A DNA stretch of 55,663 nucleotides. Origin: Prevotella sp. (GTDB lineage Bacteria > Bacteroidota > Bacteroidia > Bacteroidales > Bacteroidaceae). Below the pieces are notes generated by a model. It did no database searches, had not been told where the DNA came from, and saw only the letters and a program-made list of their open reading frames with translations. The DNA lies in assembly GCA_016291005.1 (NCBI GenBank), contig JAEEVT010000004.1, positions 1 through 55,663 on the forward strand, in the 5' to 3' direction. The translations under genes and the position numbers were made by a program. Of this stretch, positions 25,454 through 38,600 are shown in pieces (position 1 is the first letter of the stretch; each line of letters begins with the position of its first letter).

Positions 25454-26563
25454 TTGAAAATTAGATATAACATAATAGGGTTATGGGTGTTGGCTCTGCT
25501 GATGGTAGCCTGCACAAGCGACACGGAACCAACCGCTGTGCCGCAAGATAGCGACAGCGACGTGCTGCAGCTCATACCCTTTATGCGTCCCAACGAGGAG
25601 ATGACGACACGAACTGCAGTGATTCCCGATGGTTATAAGCCTTTTACTGAGGTTTATGAAATCCCTGAAGGGACGACATCGCTGTCGTTTGGCATCTTCA
25701 TGGCCGAAGAAGGGAATACGTCACCCACTAAGATGGGACAGATTAAATATCAGGGCTTGATAAATGGTGTTGATGTTTGGCGCAGCTCTGTGGAGGTGAA
25801 GCAGAAGCAGTACTATGTCTATGGTTTCCTGCCGTCAGAGGCTGCTACGGGCGGTGCTACAGTGGCCGCCTATAACGGTGACTTCAAGAACGGTGCCGTG
25901 CTGACCATCAAGGATCTGCCTGCTGCATCGTCATCAGACGTCTGTGTGATAACGGGTGTGCAGGATGCCACCAGTGCCAATGCCGAGATAGACCTGCACT
26001 TGGGACGCTTTGCATATCAGGGCAAGCCGAAGGGTCAGAATTATGTCGGTGTGCTGATTGACCACCTGTTTTCTGAGATAGACTTCCTCTTCAAGGTTGA
26101 TGCAGAATACTATGCCCTGCGACATATCAAACTGAAAAAGCTAACGCTGAAATCGATAGGTTATACCAATGTAACGGCCACAGTACGTTTATTGGCCAAT
26201 GATGCGGATAATAATCCAATAGATAACCTTTCGTGGACAAATCCAAATGGCACCAGCAATGCTGTGCTCTTCGAGGATGAAGCCGGAACGGATATAACTA
26301 CTGAGCCATCAGCGTTTGGCGAAGTGCGTGGCTTCTCTGCACCAGCAGCGTCTAACTCGTTAGGCATTGTCTGCGAATATGATGTGTATGACGTGAAGGG
26401 AAATCTGGTACGACCGAACTGTAAGGCAGAGAACAATTTAAGCCTGAAGGTGAAAACCTTGAAACCTGGACAGAAAGCGGTGGTGACGATAACTATCAAA
26501 CCCACTTATCTATATGTTCTTTCAGAACCCGACTTGGATAATCCAACGATTGAGACAAATTAA
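25454..26563 (+). CDS. Fimbrillin family lipoprotein (Mfa-like 1 type)
   Basis: A 369-aa lipoprotein with signal MKIRYNIIGLWVLALLMVAC (Cys20). The start must be TTG 25454, because an in-frame stop lies at 25448-25450 and no ATG precedes the signal core. Blocks such as YYVYGFLPSEA, RFAYQGKPKGQN and HLFSEIDFLFKVD match fimbrillin-like proteins of Bacteroides. The first 24 nt of the gene are almost identical to the first 24 nt of the 4035-aa gene, both joined to a GTTGAAAAT-type spacer repeat. It is a probable tip or adaptor subunit just upstream of the giant proteins. Confidence 0.72.
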   Translation: MKIRYNIIGLWVLALLMVACTSDTEPTAVPQDSDSDVLQLIPFMRPNEEMTTRTAVIPDGYKPFTEVYEIPEGTTSLSFGIFMAEEGNTSPTKMGQIKYQGLINGVDVWRSSVEVKQKQYYVYGFLPSEAATGGATVAAYNGDFKNGAVLTIKDLPAASSSDVCVITGVQDATSANAEIDLHLGRFAYQGKPKGQNYVGVLIDHLFSEIDFLFKVDAEYYALRHIKLKKLTLKSIGYTNVTATVRLLANDADNNPIDNLSWTNPNGTSNAVLFEDEAGTDITTEPSAFGEVRGFSAPAASNSLGIVCEYDVYDVKGNLVRPNCKAENNLSLKVKTLKPGQKAVVTITIKPTYLYVLSEPDLDNPTIETN

Positions 26564-26613
26564 GGGTAAAAGAGTAAAAAGGTAAAAAAGTAAAAAGTTG
26601 AAAGACTGATAAA

Positions 26614-29600
26614 TTGAAAATTAGATATACCATAATAAACTTCTTGATGCTCCTGAGCGTTGTAATGGCTCAGGCGCAGATAAACATAGGCGGAAACGTC
26701 TATGGCGGCGGCAATGCCGGTAAAACGGGTGGCAGTACTTCTGTTACTGTGCATGCCGGTGACATCAATGCTGTCTTCGGTGGTGCCCGTATGGCTAATG
26801 TCGAAGGTTCTGCCTTTGTCCATGTCGATGGCGAACATGCCTCCAAATATATTGTTATCAATAAACTTTATGGCGGTAACGACATAGCTGGAACCATCGG
26901 TACTTCTGCAGATATTCCGACGGAACTGACAGAGGTCATAAAAGATAATATGACTGATAAAGAGAAGGAGGGAAAGAACAATATTGATAACACTTGGAAT
27001 GCCTTTGTCCGCATCTCTACCAAGACAACAACTACTGGTACTGGTGACGAAGCCATAACTACAGAGGCTGAAGGTGCTCAGAAGATTTATATCGGACAAC
27101 TCTTTGGAGGCGGCAACGGTGATTATTACTACCGCAATGACGGTGACAAACATGAGATTTATGAGTCTGAACAGGCTTATAAGAATAATGAAACTCCCAT
27201 CGCCACCAACACCACTGGCTTTATCTTGCCAGATTTAGGCAAGACCTATCTTGAAATCTTGGGCGGTTCCATCGTTTATGCCTACGGTGGCGGTAACAAT
27301 GCGACTATTACAAATAGAACCGTTATCGCCTTGAAGAATCCAAGTAAGGTGGTCACCAGTATTATTGACAGAAGCAATCCGAATGCCAATACGGACCCTG
27401 AGAAGGGTGATGTTGGCGAGTTGCTGACCAACGCCCGTTTCGAAGATAAGATGGGTATCAATACCACCTTCTCATACCCCAAAAGCGATGCTTTCCAGAT
27501 TGGGCGTTTGTTTGGTGGCAACAACAAGGCTGATATGGCCATCCGTCCTCGATGGAATCTGCAAGAAGGTAAGGTTCGTAACCTCTATGGTGGTGGTAAT
27601 GAGGGACGTATGACCAGTCCTGAAGGTCTGTTGCTGCAAATTGAAGGTAAAGGGATGGTGGTTGACAACGTCTATGGTGGTTGTCGTAAGGCGGATGTGA
27701 TGCCTTTGGATGACGATGGTAAACTGGTGCCATATTCCCAAGTACAACTGGATCCTGCAGACAATCCTAACAACATTCCTGCCGGCTACGCTTCGCGTGT
27801 CAGAGTGAAGGCGGGTCACGTCAACAACGTATATGGCGGTAACGACATTTCTGGTAACGTCTATGCCGGTAATACCGTGGGTATCATGACCCATATCTAT
27901 GGCGACGTATATGGTGGCGGTAACGGCTCGTATGCCTACACGGATAATGTAAAACTGAAGGACAACCCCCGTTGGAGTGACTTCTACTACGATCCCGATG
28001 AAGTTCTTAGAGCAGCAGGTGTGTCAGGCGTTTCTCCTGAACTTAGATCTGTCACCGCCCTCAACCTAATACGTCCTAATGCAGAGAAGGTGTCTATCCT
28101 CGTTAGAGGTACAGAAGGCAATCCTACTATCGTGGATGGCGGCCTCTATGTGGGTGGTAACAGCGCTTCGCTGCGAGAAAATGTTGCAGGCGCAAGTTCT
28201 GGTGACAAAACGCACATCAAGATTGGTTCACACGTCATCATCGACAAAGTGTTCCTCGGCAACAACGGCGAGAACATGATTAAAGACGATGAGGCTGAAG
28301 ACCCAGTTTCATTAAGAGGTGAAGGTGTGCTGCGCACATTGAAAAGGACAGATATCGCTTCTGATGGTTCCAAGTTTAACTCCATGGATTTGACAAAAGA
28401 AGGAGTCTTTGCCAAATACATGGAGGGCTGCGCCATGAAGGAGAAATCTGCTGTTGTCTTTGAGAACGAAAATAGTGGTGACGCTACCACTTACATTCCT
28501 TATTCTACCCAGTTCGGTTCGTTCTACTGCGGTGGTAACGTAGGTAGTATGATAACTGAGGGTATGACTACCATCAACTTTAACTACCCAGTGATTATCT
28601 ATGATAAGTTGGTTGGTGGTAGTAACAATGCTGTAGTACTTGCCGGAGACTATAATGCCAGATATGAAGGTGGTGTCATTGGTAATCCAGATTCAAATGG
28701 CAACAAGATAACAATGAACCTGAGCGGTCTGGCGATTGAGCCAAAGCGATGGAAAAACGAGAACGACAAGTCTGATGTCAGTACCTTGGTTTGGAATGTG
28801 GTTGATAAGGACGGACAGAAAGTTAACCCTGAGGATATTCCCGCTATTCCTGCCGACGGGAAAGCTGTTGCTACCGATTTGGAACGTCGCCTTGTGGGTG
28901 GTAACATCTATGGCGGATGTTGTACCAGTGGAGTTGTCGATGGTAATGTGATTATCAATATCAATGCCACACTGATGGATAGGGACAAACTATTCGACGA
29001 TGTGGAAGCAGCTGGTGAAGGTCTCTATGGTGATGACGTATTGGAACAAGATACGCGTGAATACAAGATTATTGAACGCCGGTCAGGTGTTATCCTTGAC
29101 GAGCAGGGTATGGACGTGTTGGGTTCCGCACTGTGTCTGTTCGGTGGTGGTAAGGGTAGAGAGACCGAGGTTTGGGGTTCGACGACTGTCAATCTGAATC
29201 AAGGTTTCGTGTTCCAGGTGTTCGGCGGTAGTGAGGAAGGTATCATTGGTAAGGCTGTTGATACGGGTGGCACATATACTTTTAAGGGAAAGTCCTTTAA
29301 GGAGGATGAAAAATACTCATGTACCATCAACCTTCGTAGCCCCAGTGATGCTAATGCCGAGGCAGAGTTTATCTATGGTGGCGGCTTCTTAGGACCCGTC
29401 TGTGGTAATACTGTCCTGAACTTGGGTAAGGGCCGCGTGTTCAATACCTTTGCCGGATCTTGTAATGCTGATATCTTAGGACATACCGAGACTTACATGG
29501 GCCGACAGATCAAGGATGACGGTACTGATGGCGAAGGTTTCCCCTACATTGAAGACTACATCTACGGTGGCAACGACCTCGGTGGAAGTATCTTGGGTAA

Positions 29601-32600
29601 AGCCGATTTCACAGGCCGTATACGTGAAGAGGTGGCTTCGAAGATTCATAATGCTAACGCTCCAAAGAACGTATCAGCCTACATAGAGTATCAACAAGGT
29701 CATGCCAAGGGAATCTTTGGCGGATGCTATGGTACATACGATTATAAGGATCCTGAATATAAAGACTTCTTCTATACAACTGGTGCCACCGATGCTACTG
29801 AGGCTAACCTCGGTACTGCCCGTCCGGGCTATACCAAGCCTCGTATGGACAAGGCCTTTGTGAACTTCCGTCCGTTGAATGATGCCAAGTTGAAGGTCAA
29901 CGGGGATAATACCATCAGCGAGATCTACGGTGCTGGACAGGGACAGCCCGGTGACGCCGACCGCGACATCATGCAGAATAGCAGTTATATCCTCATTGAT
30001 ATTCCGCAGGATATGACCAACTTCGATAAGGAGCATGGAAATCTGCAGGTGTGGGGTGCTGGTGCCTGGAGCGGACTGGGCATGAGAACGTATGTTGAAC
30101 CAGGAGCAACGGGTTCTGCTGCCGATGCTGTGTCTGCTATCATCGACCTGCCGCGTGGCCAACTGAATGCCGCATACGGAGGTAGCTATAAGGAGGGCTT
30201 TACCCGTCGTACGGTGGTCAATGTGCCAACGGGTTCTACTGTCAAACTCAACAAGATCTTCGGTGGAGCATACGGCATTAGCAATAATGACATCTGCGAT
30301 GTCTATGAAGGCAATTTAAACTGGAACAGTGAGAATGCACTTACCGGTTATCTCTATGGTGGTAACAACAATGCCCGCCGCACACTTTACGGACGGGTGA
30401 ATGTCAATGCCCCCGTTTGGTCGGATAAGACTACTGGCTATATGGCATCGGTCTTTGGTGCCGGTTTTGGTGAGAATACGTGGTCACAATATACCGAAGT
30501 GAACCTAAACAAAGGTTCGCAGGTCTATATGGTCTATGGTGGTGGTCATAATGGCCGCGTGGCTAATGTGGCAACAACGAAAAGGATGTCGGAAATTGAC
30601 TTTGAAGATCCTACATACAAAGGTCTGAAGATTGCTGACCCATACGAGAACGGCAAGGCCTATGTCGATAATGGACTCAACAACCCCTTGGCCAAGGCCC
30701 GTCACGACGGTAAGAAATACAATACCAATGTCATCATCAACAAGGGCGCCGTCGTGGGTTCGTATGCTCCTGGCTCTACGCCTGGCTTCGTCGTCACTGG
30801 TGGTTATGCATACGGTGGCGGCATGGGTTCGTCTGATAAGAGCCGCAGCGGCGATGTAAACGGAACAACCTATATTGCCATGCTGGGTGGTACAGTGGAG
30901 AAGGACCTTGTGGCAGCTGGCTCTGTAGGCTCGGTGTTCGACCGTTATGGAACCGACAAGAATGGCAATAAACTGAAGGATGACTTTGGTAATGACTTTG
31001 TAGCCTCAGCGACCGCCTTTATTGGAGGCGGTGTGGTACGTAACGTGTTCGGCGGTGGCTACATGGGTAGTGTGGGTAAGCATAAGACCACTGGACAATT
31101 GAAGGATGGAGACGGTAATCCCGTCACAGATAAAGATGGCAACCCGGTTATTGGTGAGATAGATGCTGCCATCAATGCTTCTACCGAAAACGATATCCCT
31201 GCCGAGGCATACGTGATCATCGGTATTCGCGAAGACCAGACTTCAGAAAAACTTGCAACAGCCTTGAATTACGCAAAGAGTGAATCGTCTGATAATGTAG
31301 GCACATACGGTTTCTTTAATGGTATTCCTGCCGTCCAACGTAACGTCTATGGCGGCGGCGAAGGTGAGGATAAGGCTGGTGGCCGTGGCGGTGCCGTCTT
31401 TGGAAGGACCAACGTGATAATGAACAATGGCCGTATTGGTTATGACTGGTTGAATGGGGACTTCGTGGAGAAACTCAACGACGAGACATGGATTGCGGAG
31501 AACCCCAACGACAGTATAGGTCGTCTGAAAGACTATGGCAACATCTTCGGTGGCGGTTATAGTGACAAGAGTAATGTCGATGAGACCAACGTGGTGATGT
31601 ACGGCGGTATCCTCCGTGGCAGTCTGCATGGTGGAGCCGAGTTGGCTGCTATTGGCCGTGGTGCTACAAGAGAGAGCGGAGTGGCCAATCATAAGCGCGA
31701 CTTCGAGGCTATCTACAAGGCTGGTAAGACCCATGTGGAAATGTATAACGGCCATGTCAAACGCAATGTGTTCGGTGGTGGTAAAGGTTATAATGTGCTG
31801 GGATTCGGTGGTAAGAATGAACTTTATACCGACGGCTATGTGTTCGGACAGACCGAAGTCTATATCCGTGGCGGTGAGGTAGGTACGGAAGAGGGACTTG
31901 CTGATAACAACGGTAACGTGTTCGGTGGTGGCGATGTGGGCTATGTTTATAGTAAGGGATATAGTAACCCGAACTCACGTAAGACGGGCACGGGTTCACC
32001 AGACCACTATTACTATTATTATAATGACGGGTCGGGATCGGGTGACAATCTGACCGAAGACTGTAAGGTGGTCGTCTCGCCCTATCTGCAGGTGAAGCCT
32101 GGACAGAGTGTCACTTACGATAACAAGACCTACAATGCCTACGACTATGTACCTACAGAGTATCTGAACACCCTGCCGAAGAAGCAGGAAGTAACAGATG
32201 CTGAAGGTAAGAAGACGAAACAATTTACTGGCGACTGGCTTAAACTCTATACTGGAGTGAACAACGGTGTGGAGGGTGCTACTGAGGATACCGAAGAGCG
32301 AGGCATACATATCCGTAATGCTGTGTTTGCCGGTGGTAATGTGTCGTCGAACAATGATAAGACCTATGCCAACGCTACGACAGTGTTCGGCAATACCACG
32401 GCGACACTCTTCGATGTCTATCATCGTGATTTCATCACCGTTGGTACCGAGCATATCGGTGGACTCTATGGCGGTGGCAACCTCTCCGTGGTGGATGGCT
32501 ATCGTGAACTGAACATCACCAACTATGGTACCGACTACTACGGACTGGATTCTCAGATTACGCTGGATGAGTATAAGAGCCTTAGCAACCGTGAGCGTGC

Positions 32601-35600
32601 ATACTTCCAGTTGCAGTATATCTGTAGTGTTGATGAAGTCAAATTTGGCGATATTACCTACAAGAAGGATCAAGTCCTTAAGGAGGATGAATACCTGAAA
32701 TTGCTTGAGAAATACCCTGAAGCAAAGAATTCATTCACCCCCTATGGCTTCTGCTCTATCTATGCCGGCCGTCTGCTGAATACCATCCAGCGTGCCGACT
32801 TCTGCGGTGTGTTCGGTTCACGTATGGTGCTGCAAGGTGCTAAAGACCGTGTGGCAGATGTGGGTGAGGATATTGACTACACCATCAACCGTTTGGGCGA
32901 GGTGTCGCTCAACCAGCAGCGTTCGGCTGTTGAAGGAGAAACTGGCGACGATGTTTTGCACGGCAACTACTTTGGCATCTATAGTGTTGTGAACTATATG
33001 GGTAACCTGACCAGTGATGTACACTTCGGAGATACCTATCGTGGTACTGATGGTAAGGAGGTGTCAGGACAGACTTACTACGGCTACAAGAAAGCCCAGC
33101 CTACCAGCAGCAGTCGAAACTTCGGCAGCAGCTTTAATCAGGTGGCACTGGCCTCGGGTGTGTTCCTCGAACTGACAACAGAGAACAGTACTGCAGATCA
33201 TAAGGATTACGGCTATGTGACGGGTGTGATTGAGCTTGACTTGATTAATGTGAAGAGAGACGAGGTTGGTGGTGGCTTCGTCTATGCCAAGAACGAGCAC
33301 CGCATACCGCGCCGTTATCCTAATAAAAAGAATGTCTTCTTGTCGGAATACAATAATCTGAGTGGTAATGAGGCAGTTTCCAACAAGCAGTTCCGATATT
33401 ATTCCGCACAGGAAGGCCCATGGCCGGAAGAAGGTGCTGAAAACGTCGGAGGAGAGACCGATGATAGGCTTTATCAATATGTGGTCTATGAGACCAGTGG
33501 TAACTTCATCCACCCGAAGAAGAAAATTGTCGATGACTGCTATCCCATCAACAATGCTTATATCGAAGGCCGCACGCCTTATTCAGAAGCTCACTATTGG
33601 TATGTAAAGGGCGATGTGTATATCTATGACCAGAAGGTGTCAGCCTATACGGGAAGTGCCAACGCCTACTCGAAGGAGGTACACCTTCCGCTGACCATCA
33701 CTGCCGCTTCTCACGGACGTTTGCAGTTGCTGAATGTGAAGCCTAACCTCTATGCCTACTATATGCCTACCGATGATACGGGTGTGGACAAGGTGAAGAT
33801 TGGCAGTAGGGTAGATACCTCTGGTGAACCCATCGACAAGGTTTGGGTGAACAACGATGCTGACAGTTACGAGTTGAACGATGTCATCACTTGGTGGGAC
33901 TGGCATCAGCTGTCGCCAACGGAGCGTAGCTACTTCGTCACGCAGACCTACGTGAACTGTGTTACCTGCACCATCGATGACAACGAGTATGAGGCAGGCA
34001 CCTACGTCATGGATCAGGCTGATTACGATACGTTTATGGCGGCCAGTCATGATATCCGCGATACTCAGGGTGAACACTTCAAGGACGAAGACGGCCACGA
34101 CATTGGCAAGTCCTTCGTGTTCCGTTCGTCGAACAACATTGGCCATGATACGGGTTATGTGCTGACGCTCGACATGAACTCGCCGAAGGTATGGGATGAC
34201 TATTATACGGCCATAGAGAACGGAGGTACTACCAGTACCACAACCACAACGATATCAAAAGTGGCATACGGACAGCTTTCTTCTGCGGATCAGTATAACT
34301 ACCGTGAGGGTCCCACCTTCCGTCCTTTAACGACCGATGTATATGGTCAGCGGCAGTATGAGGAAGGCACTGTCATTACGAAAGAGACGTATGATAACAG
34401 TACACCTGGCTCTGGTGATCAGGCTACGATGGAGAAGGCATACGTTGCCTTTAAGACGGTGACTTATACCTACAATGGTCAGCAGAAGACGGCTCATCCG
34501 GGCACGCCTATTCCAGAGTCTGAATACAATGCTATCGATGCAACGGCAAAGGCTTCTTTCGGCTCGGCCCTCATGTGTACCAGCACCGTCAAACTCTCCA
34601 GTGAGAACTATATGCTCTATGGTGACCTAAAGACGCAGGAGGAAATCAACAAGATGGTCGTTGACTTTGCAAACATCTATGATGATGATGGACATGTTAT
34701 AGGCCATGATAATGCGTTGGAAGCAGAGATACGAGCTTCCATGACGCCAGCCTATATCTGTAGTAAGGCCGGTGGATGGGGTGGTATGCAACTGGAAAAC
34801 ACCAAGAATTACGATGCCATCACGGCATGGTGCTCATTGCCGAAGAGCGACCGTATTGATGCAGATGGAAAAGATAAGTTCACCTTCAACTACGATGGCC
34901 TTGACTTGATAAACGATGCCGACTATCTAAAAGTGGGCACAAGTGTTGAGTCACCAAGTCATGAGCGGACGGAACAGGCTTTCCATTCGCCTTATACTGA
35001 CCTGGTGCCTGTAGAATATAGTGCTGTCTTTGACCAAGCTGAAGCAAAGACCGTGGAGTTCAACAATGGTACTTCAAGGACATTCTCCCCGACTGCTGCC
35101 GATGCCGACAAACGTATTACCAACGAGCAGTTTGAGAATGTACGTAATGACCAGCGCCACTATACCCGTGTATCGGTGAAATCAGGCGGTGAGATTATAC
35201 ATATAGCCAAAGATAACTTCGTTTACAACGGTATTCCTTACGGTAAGGGACAGGTGGTTGAAGAGACCGTGGCGACGTTGACGGTCAATCAGGATAAGGT
35301 TGACGCCGTACAGTTTACGAATACTGGAAGCGCTGCCGATATCAAGTATTACTGCTATGAGGATTATGGTAATGTTACTAAGGGAACGGTCATCAATGAG
35401 GAAGATTATGTTCTTCTTCCCAACCACCAGAAGTTCTTCGTCATTCAAGGTCAGGAGCCTACGGAGACGACTACCTTGTATGTATCGCGTGAGAGCGACA
35501 TCTATGACTTGACAAAGAAGAAGGTCATCACGGTGGTCTATCAGTACACGTACTATGAGGATGAGGATGACGGCAGTGTGAAACTGACCAACGAGCTGCA

Positions 35601-38600
35601 TGTGGTCAACATCCACTTGGAGTTAGAGAGCGGTGTGCCGCAGATCGGTCAGCTGAATCCGCCTTCAATCGTACTGCCTGGTGATGCCGTGGGCTTGAGA
35701 CCACCTGAGGTGAAGCCCGGACTTTATGAGATTCTCACTAACGGCTGGGAGTTGTACGACAACTACGATGATGCTATCAAACATCAGAATGGTACAACCT
35801 TTGTCAATAATAGCACGCCTGTATATTGGTATCAGAACCAAAAGGCATACGTGGCCTTCTACTCGAAGACCTATCTGGGCTTTACCTACTCTAATCCTGT
35901 GCCTGTCTCGGTGGCTAACTACCACGACCTCGACAAGGTGATGCAGGATAAGGATAACCACATGTTTGTGGATCATCCTGATGTCGAGCGCGAAAGTAAG
36001 ATATATATCGACAACCGTGACTGTAAGTCGGATGCGACGAAGAGTGAACTCGACCTGCTGAAGGACTTCTTCGACCTGAGTACGCAGACAACGGTAGCGA
36101 CTTCGGGTGCGACGAAGGATCATGCCTTGCTCAATAATCGTGTCCTGGGTGCTAATAATCTGGAGTTCTTCCTCCGCAGTGATGTCAGTCCGAAGGCATA
36201 CACCACTTGGAATTCTATTGGAGGTGGTGCGAATGATCCTTGCTTCTCGGGTACGCTGCATGGCGATGGCTATACCATTGGTAACTTGAGTTCATCGCTG
36301 TTTGGTAAGCTCTGCGGCAATGTCTATAACCTCGGTGTAACGGGGTCGTTCACTGGTGCTGGTGTTGCTGAGACTGGTGACGGTTATGTAGAGAACTGCT
36401 GGGTGAAGACGAGTGCGGAAAGCGGTTTCGCTGCTGACACTAACCCCGTCTTCGGCCATCCCACACGAGAAGCCAATGATGGACGCGGACCAATACAGGT
36501 AGAGAACTGTTACTATCCTGAGAGCAATCACTACCTGACAAAAGACTATGGTCATGGTATGGCAAGGCAGATGCCTGATAAGGACTTCTATAATGGTGAG
36601 GTGGCTTACAACCTGAACGGCTTCTATTTGAAGAAGCGTTATTACGATAAGGTGGTTCCCAGCGGTGATGTTGCGGAATATCTATACCTCAAGTCAGAAA
36701 GCAACACCACGCTACCTGCTGACATGAGTACAGCCAAGTATCCTGCTGGCTATGCTGTCTATCAGCCTGGTGTCAAGATGCCTGAAGGCGAACTGAAGCC
36801 TTGGCTTGGCTATGTGGAGAACCGCTTCTATGATGGTGACTACCGTTATGCTAATGGTGAGATTCCAACTACTGCTGAAATCCGTATGAGAAATATAACG
36901 ACGGGTGAGGGCGAAGAAGCTGTGACCACAACCTACTTCACGCCAATCTGGCCGGATGACTATATCTTCTTCGGTCAGGCGCTGACATACGGCCATGTGG
37001 GTAACCGTGAGCATCAGGAGACTCCGTCACGCATCAACAAGAGTCAAGAACGCATACTGACCTCAGCTGATGGCAACCGCGTATATCGTGCTCCGGCATA
37101 CTTCCGCTCGAAGGTGAAGGATGTGGCTCACTTCAATCCGTATGCTATCTTTGCTCAAACTAAGAAGGACGATCCTACTGTCATTGCCTACAAGGATATG
37201 ACAGCCATCGACTTCTCTGGAGGATTGGCTTCTGATGAAACGAATTCGTATCAGTATGGAATGGATGATGACGGTCATTTCTTCCATCCGTTGCTCGACG
37301 ACGATGGTCTGACGCTCTTCCAGAATATGGATCTGACGCGTAACCTCTTGGTATATACTGGTACTCCTGGCGGAACAGAAGAAGGTCAGACGCCTACCGC
37401 ATCACAGAAAACAGCCAATGTCGTGAGCACCTATCTGCATGATGAGGCATACGTAGAGAAAAATGACACATATCACACCGTTGCCCCATGGAACAGCGAG
37501 AGTGATGCTGTACGTGGACACTGGGTACAGAAGATGGGTGAGAACAACTATGTGGCATCGTTAGACCACCTGCTTGTAGATCTTTACGACTTCAATGCAC
37601 CTATCGCCTATAAGTTTGCCAACGATAAGCGTATGTGGTATCAGCGTAAGCCTGACAACTATGTGGGTGTGAAAAAGGATGACGGAACCTATACCGATAG
37701 CCATTTAGGTTGGAATGACATCAGCCTGCCGTTCAAGGCCGACATTGTTACCACCAACCAGAAAGGTGAGTTGACGCACTTCTACAAGAAGCAGGATAGC
37801 GACGGTTTTGAAAAGGGCTATGACTCAGGCCATGAATATTGGTTGCGTGGCTTGAAGGGTGGTGGCCATACATCAACATCCGATGCAAACGTCTATGAGG
37901 CTATCCTGAGCTATCCTGATGCCAACAATGCTGATGGTAATAAGAACTACACCAACACGTTCCTCTGGGATTACTATTATTCTTGGAATAGTCGTGATGA
38001 CCTGAACAATGACGACTATCAGCAGGGTGACGATAACGGCAAGTACTACAGCGAAGCGCGTCAGTTTGCGGACTATCCACGTCTTGCTGCTGCCACACCT
38101 TATATTATTGGGTTCCCGGGTGACCGTTACTACGAGTTCGACCTCAGTGGTGAGTTCAAGGCTGAGACCACACTCACTCCGAATCCCACTCCGCTTGGCC
38201 AGCAGACCATTACCTTTGCTTCGGCTACTGGTGCTTCTATTGGTGTGAGCGATGATCAGATGGGAGGCGTGAATGATGGCAACTACACCTTCAAGCCCAA
38301 CTATCTGGCGAAAGTGTTAACGACATCAGACTATGTACTCAAAGCCGATGGCAGTAGCTATGTCAAGGCAACGGCAGGAACTACTGCGCTGCCCTTCCGG
38401 CCGTACTTCACGTCAGCCAACGGCGCTCGCAGCATCATCTTCAGCGATGAGACGTCATCGTTGCGTGGTCAGGAAGGTGAACCAAGCATTGGCGACGAAC
38501 TGGCTGGTACGCTCGACATCACGACGCGTCGTAAGATGATTGTGGTCACCTCACAGCTCCGACATGATACAGACATCCGCATCTTTGGCGTCAATGGCCA

